Shown here in pieces: positions 1-9,712 of a stretch of 64,000 nucleotides of DNA (the first letter of the stretch is position 1; every line of letters starts with the position of its first letter). This DNA comes from Salinicoccus albus DSM 19776 (lineage in GTDB: Bacteria > Bacillota > Bacilli > Staphylococcales > Salinicoccaceae), in contig NZ_ARQJ01000033.1 of NCBI RefSeq assembly GCF_000385175.1, forward strand, positions 186,001-250,000, read 5' to 3'. The position numbers and the translations under genes were made by a program. The notes below the pieces were generated by a model. That model saw only the letters and a program-made list of their open reading frames with translations. It did not search any database and was not told where the DNA came from.

Positions 1-633
1 TTCTCTTTCGAAAAGGCGCTTAAGCAGATTGGGATGCGTCCTGGACACAAAAATTTGCGGGCCTTTTGTTGTCTGTTCAACCTTATTAACATATACTTTA
101 ACCCTTTCATTCGGCGTATATGTTTCATTCGGCATCCGTTCGGATTCACTCAACACTGCATCTGTGCGACCCAGCTGGATATGGACAAAGCGGTTATCCA
201 CCCTGTCTATGAGCCCGGTCATTACTTCATCTTCCTTTTCGATGAATTCATCGTAGAGTATTCCGCGTTCAGCATCTCTAAGTCTCTGCATGACAGCCTG
301 CTTAGCAGCCTGTGCACCGACGCGGTTGAAATCTTTGGGCGTGACATCCTCATCAAAAGGATCGCCGATTTCATACGCCGGATTTACAGTCCGGGCGGTT
401 GCAAGATCGACCTCGGCCGTTGGATCCTCCACTTCTTCCACAACATCTTTTCTGGAAATCACACGATACGATCCATTTTCTATGTTAAGATCCACCTTAA
501 CATTCCTGTGCTGTGTGTAATTCTTTTTATAAGCAGTCATCAGTGCCGCTTCTATTGTTTCAAGCAACACTTCATTTGGAATGCTCTTCTCTTTCTCAAG
601 GTAGTTAATCGCATTCAACAGCTCCTGATTCAT
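1..633 (-). CDS. nusA: Transcription termination/antitermination factor NusA (3' part cut off by window edge)
   Basis: NusA binds RNA polymerase and modulates pausing, intrinsic termination and antitermination. Translating the minus strand from an ATG at 633 gives an uninterrupted frame of 211 codons that runs off the window. It begins MNQELLNAINYLEKEK and contains the typical N-terminal RNAP-binding region (NEVLLETIEAALMTAYKKNY), followed by the start of the S1 domain (MTGLIDRVDNRFVHIQLGR). The S1 remainder, KH domains and C-terminus lie outside. It starts 16 bases after the rimP stop, with a G-rich stretch upstream, so it is the second gene of a rimP-nusA operon. The open frames on the opposite strand here are shadows. 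Confidence 0.95.
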   Translation of the reverse strand, partial: MNQELLNAINYLEKEKSIPNEVLLETIEAALMTAYKKNYTQHRNVKVDLNIENGSYRVISRKDVVEEVEDPTAEVDLATARTVNPAYEIGDPFDEDVTPKDFNRVGAQAAKQAVMQRLRDAERGILYDEFIEKEDEVMTGLIDRVDNRFVHIQLGRTDAVLSESERMPNETYTPNERVKVYVNKVEQTTKGPQIFVSRTHPNLLKRLFERE

Positions 634-649
634 TGACCAGCGCCCCCAA

Positions 650-1117
650 TCATAATAATACCGCCTTTCTAATCGTGGCTATCTTGTCTCTGTCAATCCT
701 TACAGATTTCTTACGGGTCTTAACCTTGAATTCAACAGTTACTGACTCTCGATCGTAATCGGCAAGTATACCTGTCCATTCCTTCTCGCCGTCAATCTGC
801 TGGTAAGTCTTGACATAGATCCCCTCTGCAAGCGTCATTTCTAAATCCTCGTCATTTCTGATCGGACGTTCGGCTCCTGGAGATGAAACGTCGAGGTAAT
901 ATGATCCCTGAATCAAGTCCCAGGCATCCAGCTTCCCGCTCAGTGTTTCACTTGCCTCAGCACAATCTTCAAGCGTGATACCGCCCCTTTTATCAAGGTA
1001 GAGCCTGAGAAAGTAGTCCGGACCTTCTTTGACATATTCAACATCGATCAGCTTATACCCCAACTCTTCAACAACCGGCTGTGCGTGGTCCATGACTTTT
1101 TGCTCAGTACGGTTCAT
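650..1117 (-). CDS. rimP: Ribosome maturation factor RimP
   Basis: Cytoplasmic factor for 30S subunit maturation. The 155-residue protein has the usual RimP length and two-domain pattern: an N-terminal alpha/beta domain (EQKVMDHAQPVVEELGYKLIDVEYVKEG, split here as the first 40 residues or so) with the conserved SSPGAERPI segment in the middle, and a C-terminal SH3-like barrel ending with KKSVRIDRDKIATIRKAVLL. The ATG follows a GGAGGCG ribosome binding site. It leads the rimP-nusA operon and is preceded by a structured leader with its own promoter. Confidence 0.95.
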   Translation of the reverse strand: MNRTEQKVMDHAQPVVEELGYKLIDVEYVKEGPDYFLRLYLDKRGGITLEDCAEASETLSGKLDAWDLIQGSYYLDVSSPGAERPIRNDEDLEMTLAEGIYVKTYQQIDGEKEWTGILADYDRESVTVEFKVKTRKKSVRIDRDKIATIRKAVLL

Positions 1118-1143
1118 TGTCCATTCGCCTCCTTCAAAACTAA

Positions 1144-1171
1144 GAGAAGAACGGGCGCGCCCGTTCTTCTC
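1144..1171 (-). promoter_or_regulatory. Perfect palindromic hairpin in the rimP-nusA leader, possible attenuator
   Basis: A perfect 28-base inverted repeat (arms 1144-1157 and 1158-1171, core GGGCGCGCCC) folds into a very GC-rich hairpin. On the minus strand it is followed by TTAGTTTT and then directly by the rimP Shine-Dalgarno. It could simply end polC transcripts. However, a good promoter lies between polC and the hairpin, so transcripts of rimP-nusA must cross it. The interrupted U-tract resembles NusA-dependent terminators. The attenuator role is inference. Confidence 0.65.
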
Positions 1172-1202
1172 CGTGTGACTTCAGTCATAAAATATCAAAG
1201 TT

Positions 1203-1231
1203 ATTATATCATAATGCGAACCCGGCCGCAA
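1203..1231 (-). promoter_or_regulatory. Promoter of rimP-nusA
   Basis: Minus strand: extended -10 TGATATAAT (hexamer TATAAT at 1203-1208), 17-base spacer, weak -35 TTGCGG (1226-1231). Transcription would start near 1196, giving a leader of about 79 bases that contains the palindromic hairpin. Confidence 0.6.
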
Positions 1232-1238
1232 CTTAAAG

Positions 1239-4200
1239 TTATATGTCAAATATTGAAAGCTGCGCCTTATCCGGAAGATGACCGAGGCTGCCGAGTTCAG
1301 TCAGATAATCAATAATTTTCTGCGACACCCCTGCACGTTTGTTAAGATCCTCTTTTGAGATGAAAGATTCAGTCTCCCTGGCTTCAACGAGACGCTTGGC
1401 AACACTCGCACCAAGACCCGGCACGGCAATGAATGGGGGAATCAGGCTGTCACCTTCAATTTTGAAATCAAAGCTGTCTGAGGATTCAACACTTACAGGC
1501 TGCACTTTATACCCCCTCTGTGCCATTTCATTCACAATTTCAAGAACCACCAGCGTGTCCTTTTCCTTTTTGGTCAGTTCCTGGGCGTTCTGATTCATCT
1601 CTTTGACTTTATATCTGATCGTAGAACTGTCTTTGACCATCGTCAGCAGATCAAAATCTGAAGCGCGGACAGTGAAGTAGCTCGCGTAGTAATAAAGCGG
1701 GTAATGAACTTTGAAATAGGCAATCCTTACAGCCATGAGCACATAAGCAGCCGCATGCGCTTTCGGGAACATATACTTGATCTTCTTGCATGACTCGATA
1801 TACCAGTCCTGAACCCCATTTTCGCGCATCGCTGATTCGTGTTCTTCAGTGAGCCCCTTGCCTTTTCTCACCTTTTCCATGATATTGAATGCCAGAGACG
1901 GCTCCAGTCCCTGATACATCAAGGTAACCATGATATCATCACGGCAGCCGATGACATTCTTAAGGTCACATGTCCCGTTCCTGATCAACTCCTGTGCGTT
2001 GCCGAGCCACACATCTGTACCATGTGAAAGCCCGGAAATCTGCACCAGTTCACTGAACGTGGAGGGCCTTGTATCTTCCAGCATCTGTCTGACGAAACCC
2101 GTTCCGAATTCAGGGACGCCGAGCGTACCTGTCCTGCATATGATATCTTCCTCGCTCACGCCGAGTACTTCCGGAGAGCTGAACAATGACATCGTTTCCG
2201 CATCATCCACTGGAAGCGTCTTGGGATCGATATCTGAAAGATCCTGCAGCATGCGGATCATCGTCGGATCGTCGTGCCCGAGAATATCCAGTTTCAAAAG
2301 ATTGTCTTCAATCGAATGGAAGTCAAAGTGGGTTGTTTTCCACTCTGCTTCAGTATCATCCGCCGGATACTGGATCGGTGTAAAATCATAGATGTCCATA
2401 TAATCCGGGACGACGATGATCCCGCCGGGATGCTGGCCGGTCGTACGTTTCACGCCTGTACAGCCCAGAACCAGCCGGTCTATTTCCGCACCGCGCCGGC
2501 TCAGTCCGTTGTCGTTCATATATCCCTTAACATAACCGAATGCAGTCTTTTCAGCCACAGTGCCGATAGTCCCTGCTCTGAAGACCTTGTCCTCACCGAA
2601 CAGTTCCTTTGTATAGTTATGGGCGATCGGCTGATAATCACCGCTGAAGTTCAAATCGATATCCGGCACTTTATTTCCGGTGAAACCAAGGAAAGTTTCA
2701 AATGGGATATCCTGCCCTTCTTTAAGGAGCGGCGTACCGCAGTGCTCGCATGACTTATCGGGCAGGTCATAGCCGGAACTGATACTGCCATCGGTAAAGA
2801 ACTCATTCTTATTGCACGAAGGACAGACATAGTGTGCCGGCAGTGGATTGACCTCAGTAATTTCCATCATAGTAGCAACAAAACTGGAACCGACAGATCC
2901 CCTGGAGCCGACAAGGTAGCCATCATGAAGAGATTTTTTAACCAGCTTCTGACTGATCAGATAAATGACAGAAAAGCCATTGCGGATGATACTCTCAAGT
3001 TCTGTTTCCAATCGATCTGTAACAATCCCGGGGAGATTTTCACCATAAAGATTTGTGGCATTGGTAAAACATATCTCCCGTATCTCTTCATCGGCGCCTT
3101 CGATTTCCGGTGTATAAAGCTGATCTTGGATCGGTACCACTTCGTCAATGGAATCCGCCACTCTGTTTGGAGCATCGATGACTATTTCCTGCCTTATTTC
3201 TTCATCGAGAAATGAAAATGCTTCATACATCTCTGTGGTGGTCCTGAAATGTGCATCCGGAAGCCTGCCCCGGCTGAGCGGATTCCCCGGGTTGCTTTTC
3301 ACCAGTATATCGCGGCACAATTTTTCAGATTCATCCAGATAATGCACATTGCCGGTGGCAACAACCGGTTTGTCTGTTTCATGACCCAGTCTGATCATAT
3401 TTTTGATGATCTCTTCCAGCGTGCCTTCATCGCGTACGATTTCTCGGTCCAGCAGCCGCTGATACAGTGCTTTTGGAAAGACTTCCAGATAATCATAAAA
3501 TTCTGCCGCTCTTTTCGCTTCCTCATAAGGTTTCTGCATCATCGCGGTAAACACTTCTCCGGAATCACATGCGCTGCCGATCAGAATTCCTTCACGGTGC
3601 GATTCAAGCAGCTGTTTTCTGATCCTTGGAGATTTATAATAGTTATCCGTCAATGAAGCAGAGACGATTTTAAACAGGTTCTTAAGACCCGTCTGATTTT
3701 TGACGAGAAGCGTGACATGTGTTGGCATCGCCCGTTTATATGACTCAGAGTCTGCCAGTATGGTATTGATTTCATTGTGATTGACGATGCCCAGCTTTTT
3801 GATCTGCGCAAGCATTTTAATAAAAATATAGGCTGTGGCTTCAGTATCGTAAATGGCTCTGTGATGCTGTGCGAGTTCCACGTTATACCTTTTTGCCAGT
3901 ATGTTCAGTCCGTGCTTTTTGAAATCCTTGTTGATCGTCCGGGAAAGCTCCAAAGTATCAATGACCCCATTTGTATAGGCACCGATGCCTTCACGCTGAT
4001 AGGCCGCTTCTATGAAACCCATATCAAAACTGGCGTTATGGGCAACGAATATTGCATCCCCAACCCATTCCTTGAACTCTCTAATGACCGCACTGATATC
4101 CGGGGCATCCGCCAGCATATCATCTGTAATGCCTGTAATTTCCTTGATCGTTTCCGTCAGTTTTTCACCTGGATTACTGAAGCGTTCAAAACGATCGATA

Positions 4201-5519
4201 ATCTCCCCGTTTTGTACCTTCGCGCCGGCGAGCTCTATAATCTTATCGTATTTTGAGGAAAGTCCTGTCGTTTCAACGTCAAATACGACATATTGCTGAT
4301 CTTCAAGTACAAGATCCTGGGGGTTATACGCAATCGGTGCACCATCATCAACAAGCAGCCCTTCCATACCATAGATCATTTTGATGCCGGCAGACTGTGC
4401 CGCATGGTATGCATCCGGATACGCCTGAACATTATTATGGTCAGTGACAGCGATGGCAGAATGGCCATAATCACTGGCACGCTGCACATATTCGCCGATG
4501 TTTCGGAGGCCGTCCATCTGGCTCATTTCAGAATGCAGGTGGAGTTCCACACGCTTTTCTGCCATCGTATCTTCTTTGGCAGGCTTGTTGATGACATTCA
4601 GGTTTCTGATCATCAGCACCATATCACGGGCAAACTCATCATATTCAACATTGCCCTCAATGACCACCCAGTCATTTTTAGAGAGTGCGTCAAAGACATC
4701 CTCATCATTCTTACCATGGCGGGAAAACATTTTAACAGCAATGGAATCCGTATAATCTGTGATTTTAAGCTGAAGAATCTTCCTGCCAGTGCGCAGTTCA
4801 CGCACTTCAGAATCGAAAATGACACCCTCAACCTTGACATTAAACTCTTCATCAATAACATCTGAAAGTAGTCTGACCCCGTCAAAATTCAGGGCTTTGC
4901 CGATTTGTTTGCTGGTCACTTCTGTCTTTTTCCTGATGTCCTGTTCCTGCTCTTTACGGTTTTCTATAAAATCCTGGACAAGCTCTGTTTTCTCTTCTTT
5001 CAGCCGCTCTTCAAGTTTTGTGCGCCGGTCAGTGTCAAGATTCGTGTCCGCCTTAAATGATATGCCCTTCAACGGCATGCCGAATGTATTGTAGACCTGG
5101 GCAAGATTGCCGTTGATATGTTTATTGAAATGTGACACTTCGATTTCATTTTGGACCGAAAAGATCAGCTGTCCATCACTGAATTCTTTATCACAGTTAA
5201 GCAGCTGAAATTTGATATTGGCATTCACACCGGCTTTATCCAGCGCGTATTCCAGATAATCCAGCACATCCTTATCTTCATAATGGTCACAGCTAATATA
5301 TATTTCAATGTGTGCGATGGAGGAGAAAGCTTCGGTGATGTTGTTTTCCATCAAATTCCTGAGAGCCGCGGGTATCATATTGGCAAAGTGCATATGAAAC
5401 TCCCATACCCTCTGTGCATCATCAGTGACAATCTTTTCGAGATACCCGTCTGACAGCTGCTCGTGGCCCCTGAGGCCGGCCTGTTCAAGCAGAATGTCGA
5501 ACTGTTCCTTCCCTTTCAC
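1239..5519 (-). CDS. polC: DNA polymerase III alpha subunit, Gram-positive PolC type
   Basis: Main replicative polymerase with built-in 3'-5' exonuclease. I place the start at GTG 5519 (1426 residues, MKGKEQFDILLEQAG...), because it follows AGGAG with 8-base spacing and aligns with the recalled S. aureus N-terminus. The upstream ATG at 5552 lies in the loop of the proS terminator. Domains in order: N-terminal region; OB fold with GVIFDSEVRELRTGRKILQL; PHP segment (RVELHLHSEMSQMDG, VTDHN); DEDD exonuclease starting at VVFDVETTGL (roughly residues 410-570); zinc-binding CPSC...CEHC; polymerase core with DIDLNFSGDYQP; C-terminal SLGHLPDKAQLSIFDI. Length is close to the 1438 residues recalled for S. 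aureus. Confidence 0.97.
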   Translation of the reverse strand: MKGKEQFDILLEQAGLRGHEQLSDGYLEKIVTDDAQRVWEFHMHFANMIPAALRNLMENNITEAFSSIAHIEIYISCDHYEDKDVLDYLEYALDKAGVNANIKFQLLNCDKEFSDGQLIFSVQNEIEVSHFNKHINGNLAQVYNTFGMPLKGISFKADTNLDTDRRTKLEERLKEEKTELVQDFIENRKEQEQDIRKKTEVTSKQIGKALNFDGVRLLSDVIDEEFNVKVEGVIFDSEVRELRTGRKILQLKITDYTDSIAVKMFSRHGKNDEDVFDALSKNDWVVIEGNVEYDEFARDMVLMIRNLNVINKPAKEDTMAEKRVELHLHSEMSQMDGLRNIGEYVQRASDYGHSAIAVTDHNNVQAYPDAYHAAQSAGIKMIYGMEGLLVDDGAPIAYNPQDLVLEDQQYVVFDVETTGLSSKYDKIIELAGAKVQNGEIIDRFERFSNPGEKLTETIKEITGITDDMLADAPDISAVIREFKEWVGDAIFVAHNASFDMGFIEAAYQREGIGAYTNGVIDTLELSRTINKDFKKHGLNILAKRYNVELAQHHRAIYDTEATAYIFIKMLAQIKKLGIVNHNEINTILADSESYKRAMPTHVTLLVKNQTGLKNLFKIVSASLTDNYYKSPRIRKQLLESHREGILIGSACDSGEVFTAMMQKPYEEAKRAAEFYDYLEVFPKALYQRLLDREIVRDEGTLEEIIKNMIRLGHETDKPVVATGNVHYLDESEKLCRDILVKSNPGNPLSRGRLPDAHFRTTTEMYEAFSFLDEEIRQEIVIDAPNRVADSIDEVVPIQDQLYTPEIEGADEEIREICFTNATNLYGENLPGIVTDRLETELESIIRNGFSVIYLISQKLVKKSLHDGYLVGSRGSVGSSFVATMMEITEVNPLPAHYVCPSCNKNEFFTDGSISSGYDLPDKSCEHCGTPLLKEGQDIPFETFLGFTGNKVPDIDLNFSGDYQPIAHNYTKELFGEDKVFRAGTIGTVAEKTAFGYVKGYMNDNGLSRRGAEIDRLVLGCTGVKRTTGQHPGGIIVVPDYMDIYDFTPIQYPADDTEAEWKTTHFDFHSIEDNLLKLDILGHDDPTMIRMLQDLSDIDPKTLPVDDAETMSLFSSPEVLGVSEEDIICRTGTLGVPEFGTGFVRQMLEDTRPSTFSELVQISGLSHGTDVWLGNAQELIRNGTCDLKNVIGCRDDIMVTLMYQGLEPSLAFNIMEKVRKGKGLTEEHESAMRENGVQDWYIESCKKIKYMFPKAHAAAYVLMAVRIAYFKVHYPLYYYASYFTVRASDFDLLTMVKDSSTIRYKVKEMNQNAQELTKKEKDTLVVLEIVNEMAQRGYKVQPVSVESSDSFDFKIEGDSLIPPFIAVPGLGASVAKRLVEARETESFISKEDLNKRAGVSQKIIDYLTELGSLGHLPDKAQLSIFDI

Positions 5520-5531
5520 GTGCAACACTCC

Positions 5532-5562
5532 TATAAAAGCGCGTAAATCCATGATTTACGCG
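5532..5562 (-). terminator. Terminator after proS, overlapping the false polC ATG
   Basis: On the minus strand a 10-bp stem GCGCGTAAAT/ATTTACGCGC (5539-5548 with 5554-5563 region, loop about 5 bases) is followed by TTTTAT and then the AGGAG ribosome binding site of polC. It lies just after the proS stop. The ATG of the longest polC frame is in its loop. Confidence 0.75.
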
Positions 5563-5575
5563 CTGTACATTTCAG

Positions 5576-7264
5576 TCAATAGTTCTTTTCCAAATATCCA
5601 TGGACTTCTTCCGTACCTATTTCAACAGCTGTTTCACTGTCTCTTGGTTTCACTTCGACTTTGCCCTCTTTGATGCTTCTGCCGATCACTATCCTGTATG
5701 GCAGGCCAATCAGATCGGAATCCGCAAACTTTACACCTGCGCGCTCTTTTCTGTCATCGTACAAAACATTATAATCCTGACTGAGCGATTCATAAAGTGT
5801 TTCAGCCTCTTCTCTTGCAAGGCCGTCCTTGTGATTGGCGGTAACAATATGGACATCAAATGGAGTCACGCTCTTCGGCCAAATAATCCCGCGTCCATCA
5901 TGATGGCTTTCAATGATTGCTGACAGTGTACGGGATATGCCGATACCGTAGCAGCCCATGAGTACAGGCACGCTGCGGCCGTTTTCGTCCAGAACATGGA
6001 GATTCATGGACTCTGAATATTTGGTGCCCAGTTTGAACACCTGTCCAACTTCAATGCCTCTCATGAATTTCACTTTACCGCTGCCGTCTTCAGCCATTTC
6101 CCCTTCGGTGATGAAACGAAAGTCTCCATAACCCGCAACTTCAAAATCACGCTCATGGTTCACATTGATATAGTGGTATTCATCGACATTCGCCCCGGTG
6201 GGATAATCCGGCATTATTTTCACCTGATGGTCTATATATACCGGCAGCTCTGTGCCGACGGGCCCGAGACTGCCTGGGGACGCGTTCAGGGTATCCCTGA
6301 TATCTGCATCCGTGGCAAATTCTACATCTTGTGCGCCGAAATAATCCCTGACCTTTATGTCATTCAATTCGTGATCACCCCTGATGAGCAGCATGATAAA
6401 ATCTCCATCGACTTTAAGAATCATCGTTTTGGTGGTCTCCTCCAAATTGATTTCAAGAAAGTCAGCCAGGGTTTGGCAGGACGTGACGCCCGGTGTCGCA
6501 ACCTTATCGAATGCCTTCATGGCGGACAATTCCGGAGGTTCAGGTACAGGACAGTAAGCCTTCTCAATATTGGCGGCGTAGTTACTTTCAGTTGTATAAA
6601 CAATCGTGTCTTCCCCGATATCAGCCAGCGCCATGAATTCGTGTGTATGGGAACCGCCGATAGCGCCGGAATCTGCTTCTACCGCACGGTACTCCAGACT
6701 GACCCGGCTGAAAATTCTGGCGTATGCCTCGTACATATCATGGTAGGTGACATCCAGAGATTCCTCATTGCTATGGAACGAGTAGGCATCCTTCATGATG
6801 AATTCCCTGCCGCGCAGAAGGCCGAATCGCGGCCTTCTCTCATCGCGGAATTTCGTCTGAATCTGAAAGAGGGTCAGCGGCAGCTTCTTATAACTCTTGA
6901 GTTCGTCGCGAAGTAATGCAGTGATCATTTCCTCATGCGTCGGAGCGAGTGCAAACTCCCGCTCATGACGGTCTTTCATACGCATGAGTTCATCGCCGTA
7001 TGCCTGCCATCTGCCGGACTCTTCCCATAGCTCTCTCGAGTGGAGGACCGGCATGTGAATTTCAACACCGTCGATATTGTTCATCTCTTCTCTGACAATA
7101 TGCTCAATGTTATTAAGCACAAGCTTGGTTATTGGCAGATAGGTATATATGCCGCTCGCCATCTGCTTGATCATGCCGGACTTGAGCATCAGGCGGTGAC
7201 TCAGACTGTCTGCGTCCTGCGGTGTCTCTCTCATCGTCGGTATAAACATTTTGGATTGTCTCAT
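5576..7264 (-). CDS. proS: Prolyl-tRNA synthetase (bacterial type with editing insertion)
   Basis: Charges tRNA-Pro in the cytoplasm. 562 residues, compared with about 567 in S. aureus. It begins [19 protein letters not shown]. Class II motifs are visible: motif 2 with [25 protein letters not shown], and motif 3 with [14 protein letters not shown]. Between them lies the INS/YbaK-like editing domain (residues about 230-390, [23 protein letters not shown] region). The C-terminal anticodon-binding domain has [21 protein letters not shown]. The ATG follows AGGAG with good spacing, 12 bases after rseP. Confidence 0.97.
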   Translation of the reverse strand: MRQSKMFIPTMRETPQDADSLSHRLMLKSGMIKQMASGIYTYLPITKLVLNNIEHIVREEMNNIDGVEIHMPVLHSRELWEESGRWQAYGDELMRMKDRHEREFALAPTHEEMITALLRDELKSYKKLPLTLFQIQTKFRDERRPRFGLLRGREFIMKDAYSFHSNEESLDVTYHDMYEAYARIFSRVSLEYRAVEADSGAIGGSHTHEFMALADIGEDTIVYTTESNYAANIEKAYCPVPEPPELSAMKAFDKVATPGVTSCQTLADFLEINLEETTKTMILKVDGDFIMLLIRGDHELNDIKVRDYFGAQDVEFATDADIRDTLNASPGSLGPVGTELPVYIDHQVKIMPDYPTGANVDEYHYINVNHERDFEVAGYGDFRFITEGEMAEDGSGKVKFMRGIEVGQVFKLGTKYSESMNLHVLDENGRSVPVLMGCYGIGISRTLSAIIESHHDGRGIIWPKSVTPFDVHIVTANHKDGLAREEAETLYESLSQDYNVLYDDRKERAGVKFADSDLIGLPYRIVIGRSIKEGKVEVKPRDSETAVEIGTEEVHGYLEKNY

Positions 7265-7276
7265 TTTGCTTCACTC

Positions 7277-8560
7277 CTAAAGGAAAAATGTCTTTATGTC
7301 ATTCCATGTCACAAGCACCATCACGACCAGCAGGAATAAAACGCCCACAAGCTGGATGTTGATTTCCACCTGTTTGTTCAATGGTTTTCTGAATATACCT
7401 TCATAAAGGATGAACAGTATTCTGCCACCATCCAGGGCAGGGATGGGCAGAAGGTTCATAATCCCAAGGTTAACACTGAGAATGGCAGTAAAATTCATGA
7501 GTACAAGCAGCCCTTGTGAAGCGACTTCTTCAGTCACCTGATATATGCCTACTGGACCATTCAGCATATCAAATGAAAATGTGCCTTCGAAAATACTCAG
7601 TATCATCTGCACGACAAGCTCGAATATCAATGTCCCCATTTCATAGGTCTCCTGCACACCCCACACAAGCGGGGCGAACGTACCGGTTTCCATCGCTGCA
7701 CCGATGCCAATGATCAGACGTTCAGAAACCTCCCCGTCAGGGAGCTCAGTCTCCTCGATCACCGGCGTCATTTCCACGGTTCTTTCTTCACCATCGTTGA
7801 CCACATCAATGGCCAGTTCAGATTCACCTTCATTCTGTATGAGCTGGGACATATGATCCCAAGAATCGACTTCAGTCCCATTGATCGTCTGGAGCCTGTC
7901 CCCTTCAGCGAGGCCTGCCTCTTCAGCAGGTGTATCTTCGGCTACCGTTCCGACGACAGGCTCTTCAACAGGTTTACCGTTGATGTAAAACAATACTGTA
8001 AACAGTACGAAGGCAAGCACAAAGTTCATCAGCGGCCCGGCGAACATTGTTAAAAATCTCGCCGGCACCGATTTCGATTCGAACCTTGCGTCGCGGGGCG
8101 CAATTCTTTCAAGCTGTGAATTCTGAACATAATAGGCTTCACGTGCAATGTGATACCGGACAACTTCATTATCATGAAGTCTAGTCGCTTTCACATACAT
8201 GTTTTTACTGATATCCGAATCGACGACTTCAACTTCCTCCACCTGGGTGAAGTTGTGCTTGTCGTCAAGGATTACATGGGTGATTTCATCTTTATCATTG
8301 ACCTTGAGCTGGATGCGCATCCCGGAATTCAACGGGTTGATTTCCATATCTTCCGAAGCCATGCGGACATAGCCGCCGACAGGCACCAGTCTGATTGTAT
8401 AAAGTGTGTCATTATATTTATAGGAAAACAGCTTCGGACCCATTCCGATTGCGAACTCGGGGCACATGATGCCCGCTCTTTTGGCCACGACCATATGCCC
8501 CCATTCGTGTGCCGTCACGAGCACGCCGAAGACGACTATAAACGCTAAAATTCCAACCAT
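7277..8560 (-). CDS. rseP: RIP zinc metalloprotease RseP (site-2 protease)
   Basis: Membrane-embedded zinc protease that cleaves transmembrane segments of regulatory or signal-peptide substrates. The 427-residue protein has the HEWGH zinc motif at residues 18-22 in the first membrane helix. A periplasmic-side PDZ domain lies around residues 200-270 (EEAGLAEGDRLQTINGTEV). The second metal motif is in NLLPIPALDGGRIL, with Asp near 377. At least four hydrophobic segments are visible. The start has a GAGGTG site. It sits 4 bases after dxr in the uppS-cdsA-dxr-rseP-proS operon. Confidence 0.96.
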   Translation of the reverse strand: MVGILAFIVVFGVLVTAHEWGHMVVAKRAGIMCPEFAIGMGPKLFSYKYNDTLYTIRLVPVGGYVRMASEDMEINPLNSGMRIQLKVNDKDEITHVILDDKHNFTQVEEVEVVDSDISKNMYVKATRLHDNEVVRYHIAREAYYVQNSQLERIAPRDARFESKSVPARFLTMFAGPLMNFVLAFVLFTVLFYINGKPVEEPVVGTVAEDTPAEEAGLAEGDRLQTINGTEVDSWDHMSQLIQNEGESELAIDVVNDGEERTVEMTPVIEETELPDGEVSERLIIGIGAAMETGTFAPLVWGVQETYEMGTLIFELVVQMILSIFEGTFSFDMLNGPVGIYQVTEEVASQGLLVLMNFTAILSVNLGIMNLLPIPALDGGRILFILYEGIFRKPLNKQVEINIQLVGVLFLLVVMVLVTWNDIKTFFL

Positions 8561-8564
8561 TTAA

Positions 8565-9689
8565 TCACCTCATATCGGACTTATAAAGCCGATCGTAATA
8601 CAGAATGGATTCGAGATCCGGATGCTTGACCGGAGTGTGATCATTCATACGTAATTCTACTATCTTTTCAATATCTGTAAAAGAAATTGCACCATTTAAA
8701 AATTGTCCCACTGCATATTCGTTGGCTGCATTCAGTACAGCCGGCATCGTACCGCCGGCATCCAGAGCATCATAAGCATACTGCAGCATCCTGAACCGTG
8801 CCAGATCCATCGGCTCGAAGTTGAGCTGGCTGAGTGCATTCAGATCCATCGGGTGACTGGCCGGCAGCCTGTCCGGATAGCTGAACGCAAACTGTATGCA
8901 GTGCTTCATATCCGCTGCCCCCATCTGTGCCATAAAACTGTTATCCACAAATTCTACCATGGAATGTATGGTGCTTTCCCTGTGAAGGATTGTGTCTATC
9001 TGATCCGGAGCAGTGTCAAACAGCCATTTCGCCTCAATAACTTCGAGTCCTTTATTCATCATTGTGGCAGAATCGATTGTTATTTTCTGCCCCATCGCCC
9101 AGTTCGGATGATCAAGCGCATCATCAAGCGTTACTTCCGTGAGTTCTTTTCTGGAGAGATCCCGGAATGAACCGCCGCTGGCTGTTAAAATAATGCGTTT
9201 GACTTCTGCTGGCCGCTCCCCTCTGAGGCATTGGAAAACCGCTGAATGTTCACTGTCAACAGGGATGATTGACACTCCTTTTTCCCTGGCTTTTGTCATC
9301 ACGATTTCACCTGCAGCGACCAGTGTCTCCTTATTGGCCAGCGCAATATCCTTACCTTCATCGATCGCTTTCAATGTCGGTTCGAGGCCAACGCTTCCCA
9401 TGATTGCTGTGAGCAGCATATCAGAGTTATCTTCAGCAACTGCAGCCAGGCCTTCGGCACCGGAAAGAAAGTCAATATCCGGGTATTTTTGTGAGAGGTT
9501 CTTCCTGTCAGCTTCAAGCATTACGCTGACCATTTTCGGTCTGTGTAAAGCGATGATTTCTTGGAGCCTTTGAATGTTTCTGCCTGCTGAAATACTTTCA
9601 AGTGAAAAACTTTCCGGCTGACTGCTGATGACTTCGAGCGCCTGGAAACCAATTGAACCTGTCGCACCAAGTACTGATATCTTTTTCAT
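8565..9689 (-). CDS. dxr: 1-deoxy-D-xylulose 5-phosphate reductoisomerase
   Basis: Second enzyme of the MEP isoprenoid pathway, using NADPH to make 2-C-methyl-D-erythritol 4-phosphate. The 374-residue protein has an N-terminal dinucleotide-binding motif GATGSIG (residues 8-14). Metal and substrate motifs follow: ANKETLVAAGE, PVDSEHSA, TASGGSFRD, NWAMGQKITIDSATMMNKGLE (split across the active-site loop) and the C-terminal LNAANEYAV. Preceded by AAGGTGAAG. It lies between cdsA and rseP. S. aureus uses the mevalonate route, so an MEP gene separates this organism from Staphylococcus; I recall Jeotgalicoccus/Salinicoccus-type genomes more weakly on this point. Confidence 0.96.
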   Translation of the reverse strand: MKKISVLGATGSIGFQALEVISSQPESFSLESISAGRNIQRLQEIIALHRPKMVSVMLEADRKNLSQKYPDIDFLSGAEGLAAVAEDNSDMLLTAIMGSVGLEPTLKAIDEGKDIALANKETLVAAGEIVMTKAREKGVSIIPVDSEHSAVFQCLRGERPAEVKRIILTASGGSFRDLSRKELTEVTLDDALDHPNWAMGQKITIDSATMMNKGLEVIEAKWLFDTAPDQIDTILHRESTIHSMVEFVDNSFMAQMGAADMKHCIQFAFSYPDRLPASHPMDLNALSQLNFEPMDLARFRMLQYAYDALDAGGTMPAVLNAANEYAVGQFLNGAISFTDIEKIVELRMNDHTPVKHPDLESILYYDRLYKSDMR

Positions 9690-9712
9690 TTATCTTCACC
9701 TTAACTATCTGA

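Noticed and set aside
34-636. Open frame of 200 codons on the plus strand
   Set aside because: The minus strand encodes the unmistakable NusA N-terminus over the same bases.
1150-1165. GGGCGCGCCC as a protein-binding operator
   Set aside because: It is the centre of a much longer perfect stem, so an RNA hairpin explains it better.
6155-6916. Open frame of 253 codons on the plus strand
   Set aside because: Antisense to the conserved core of proS.
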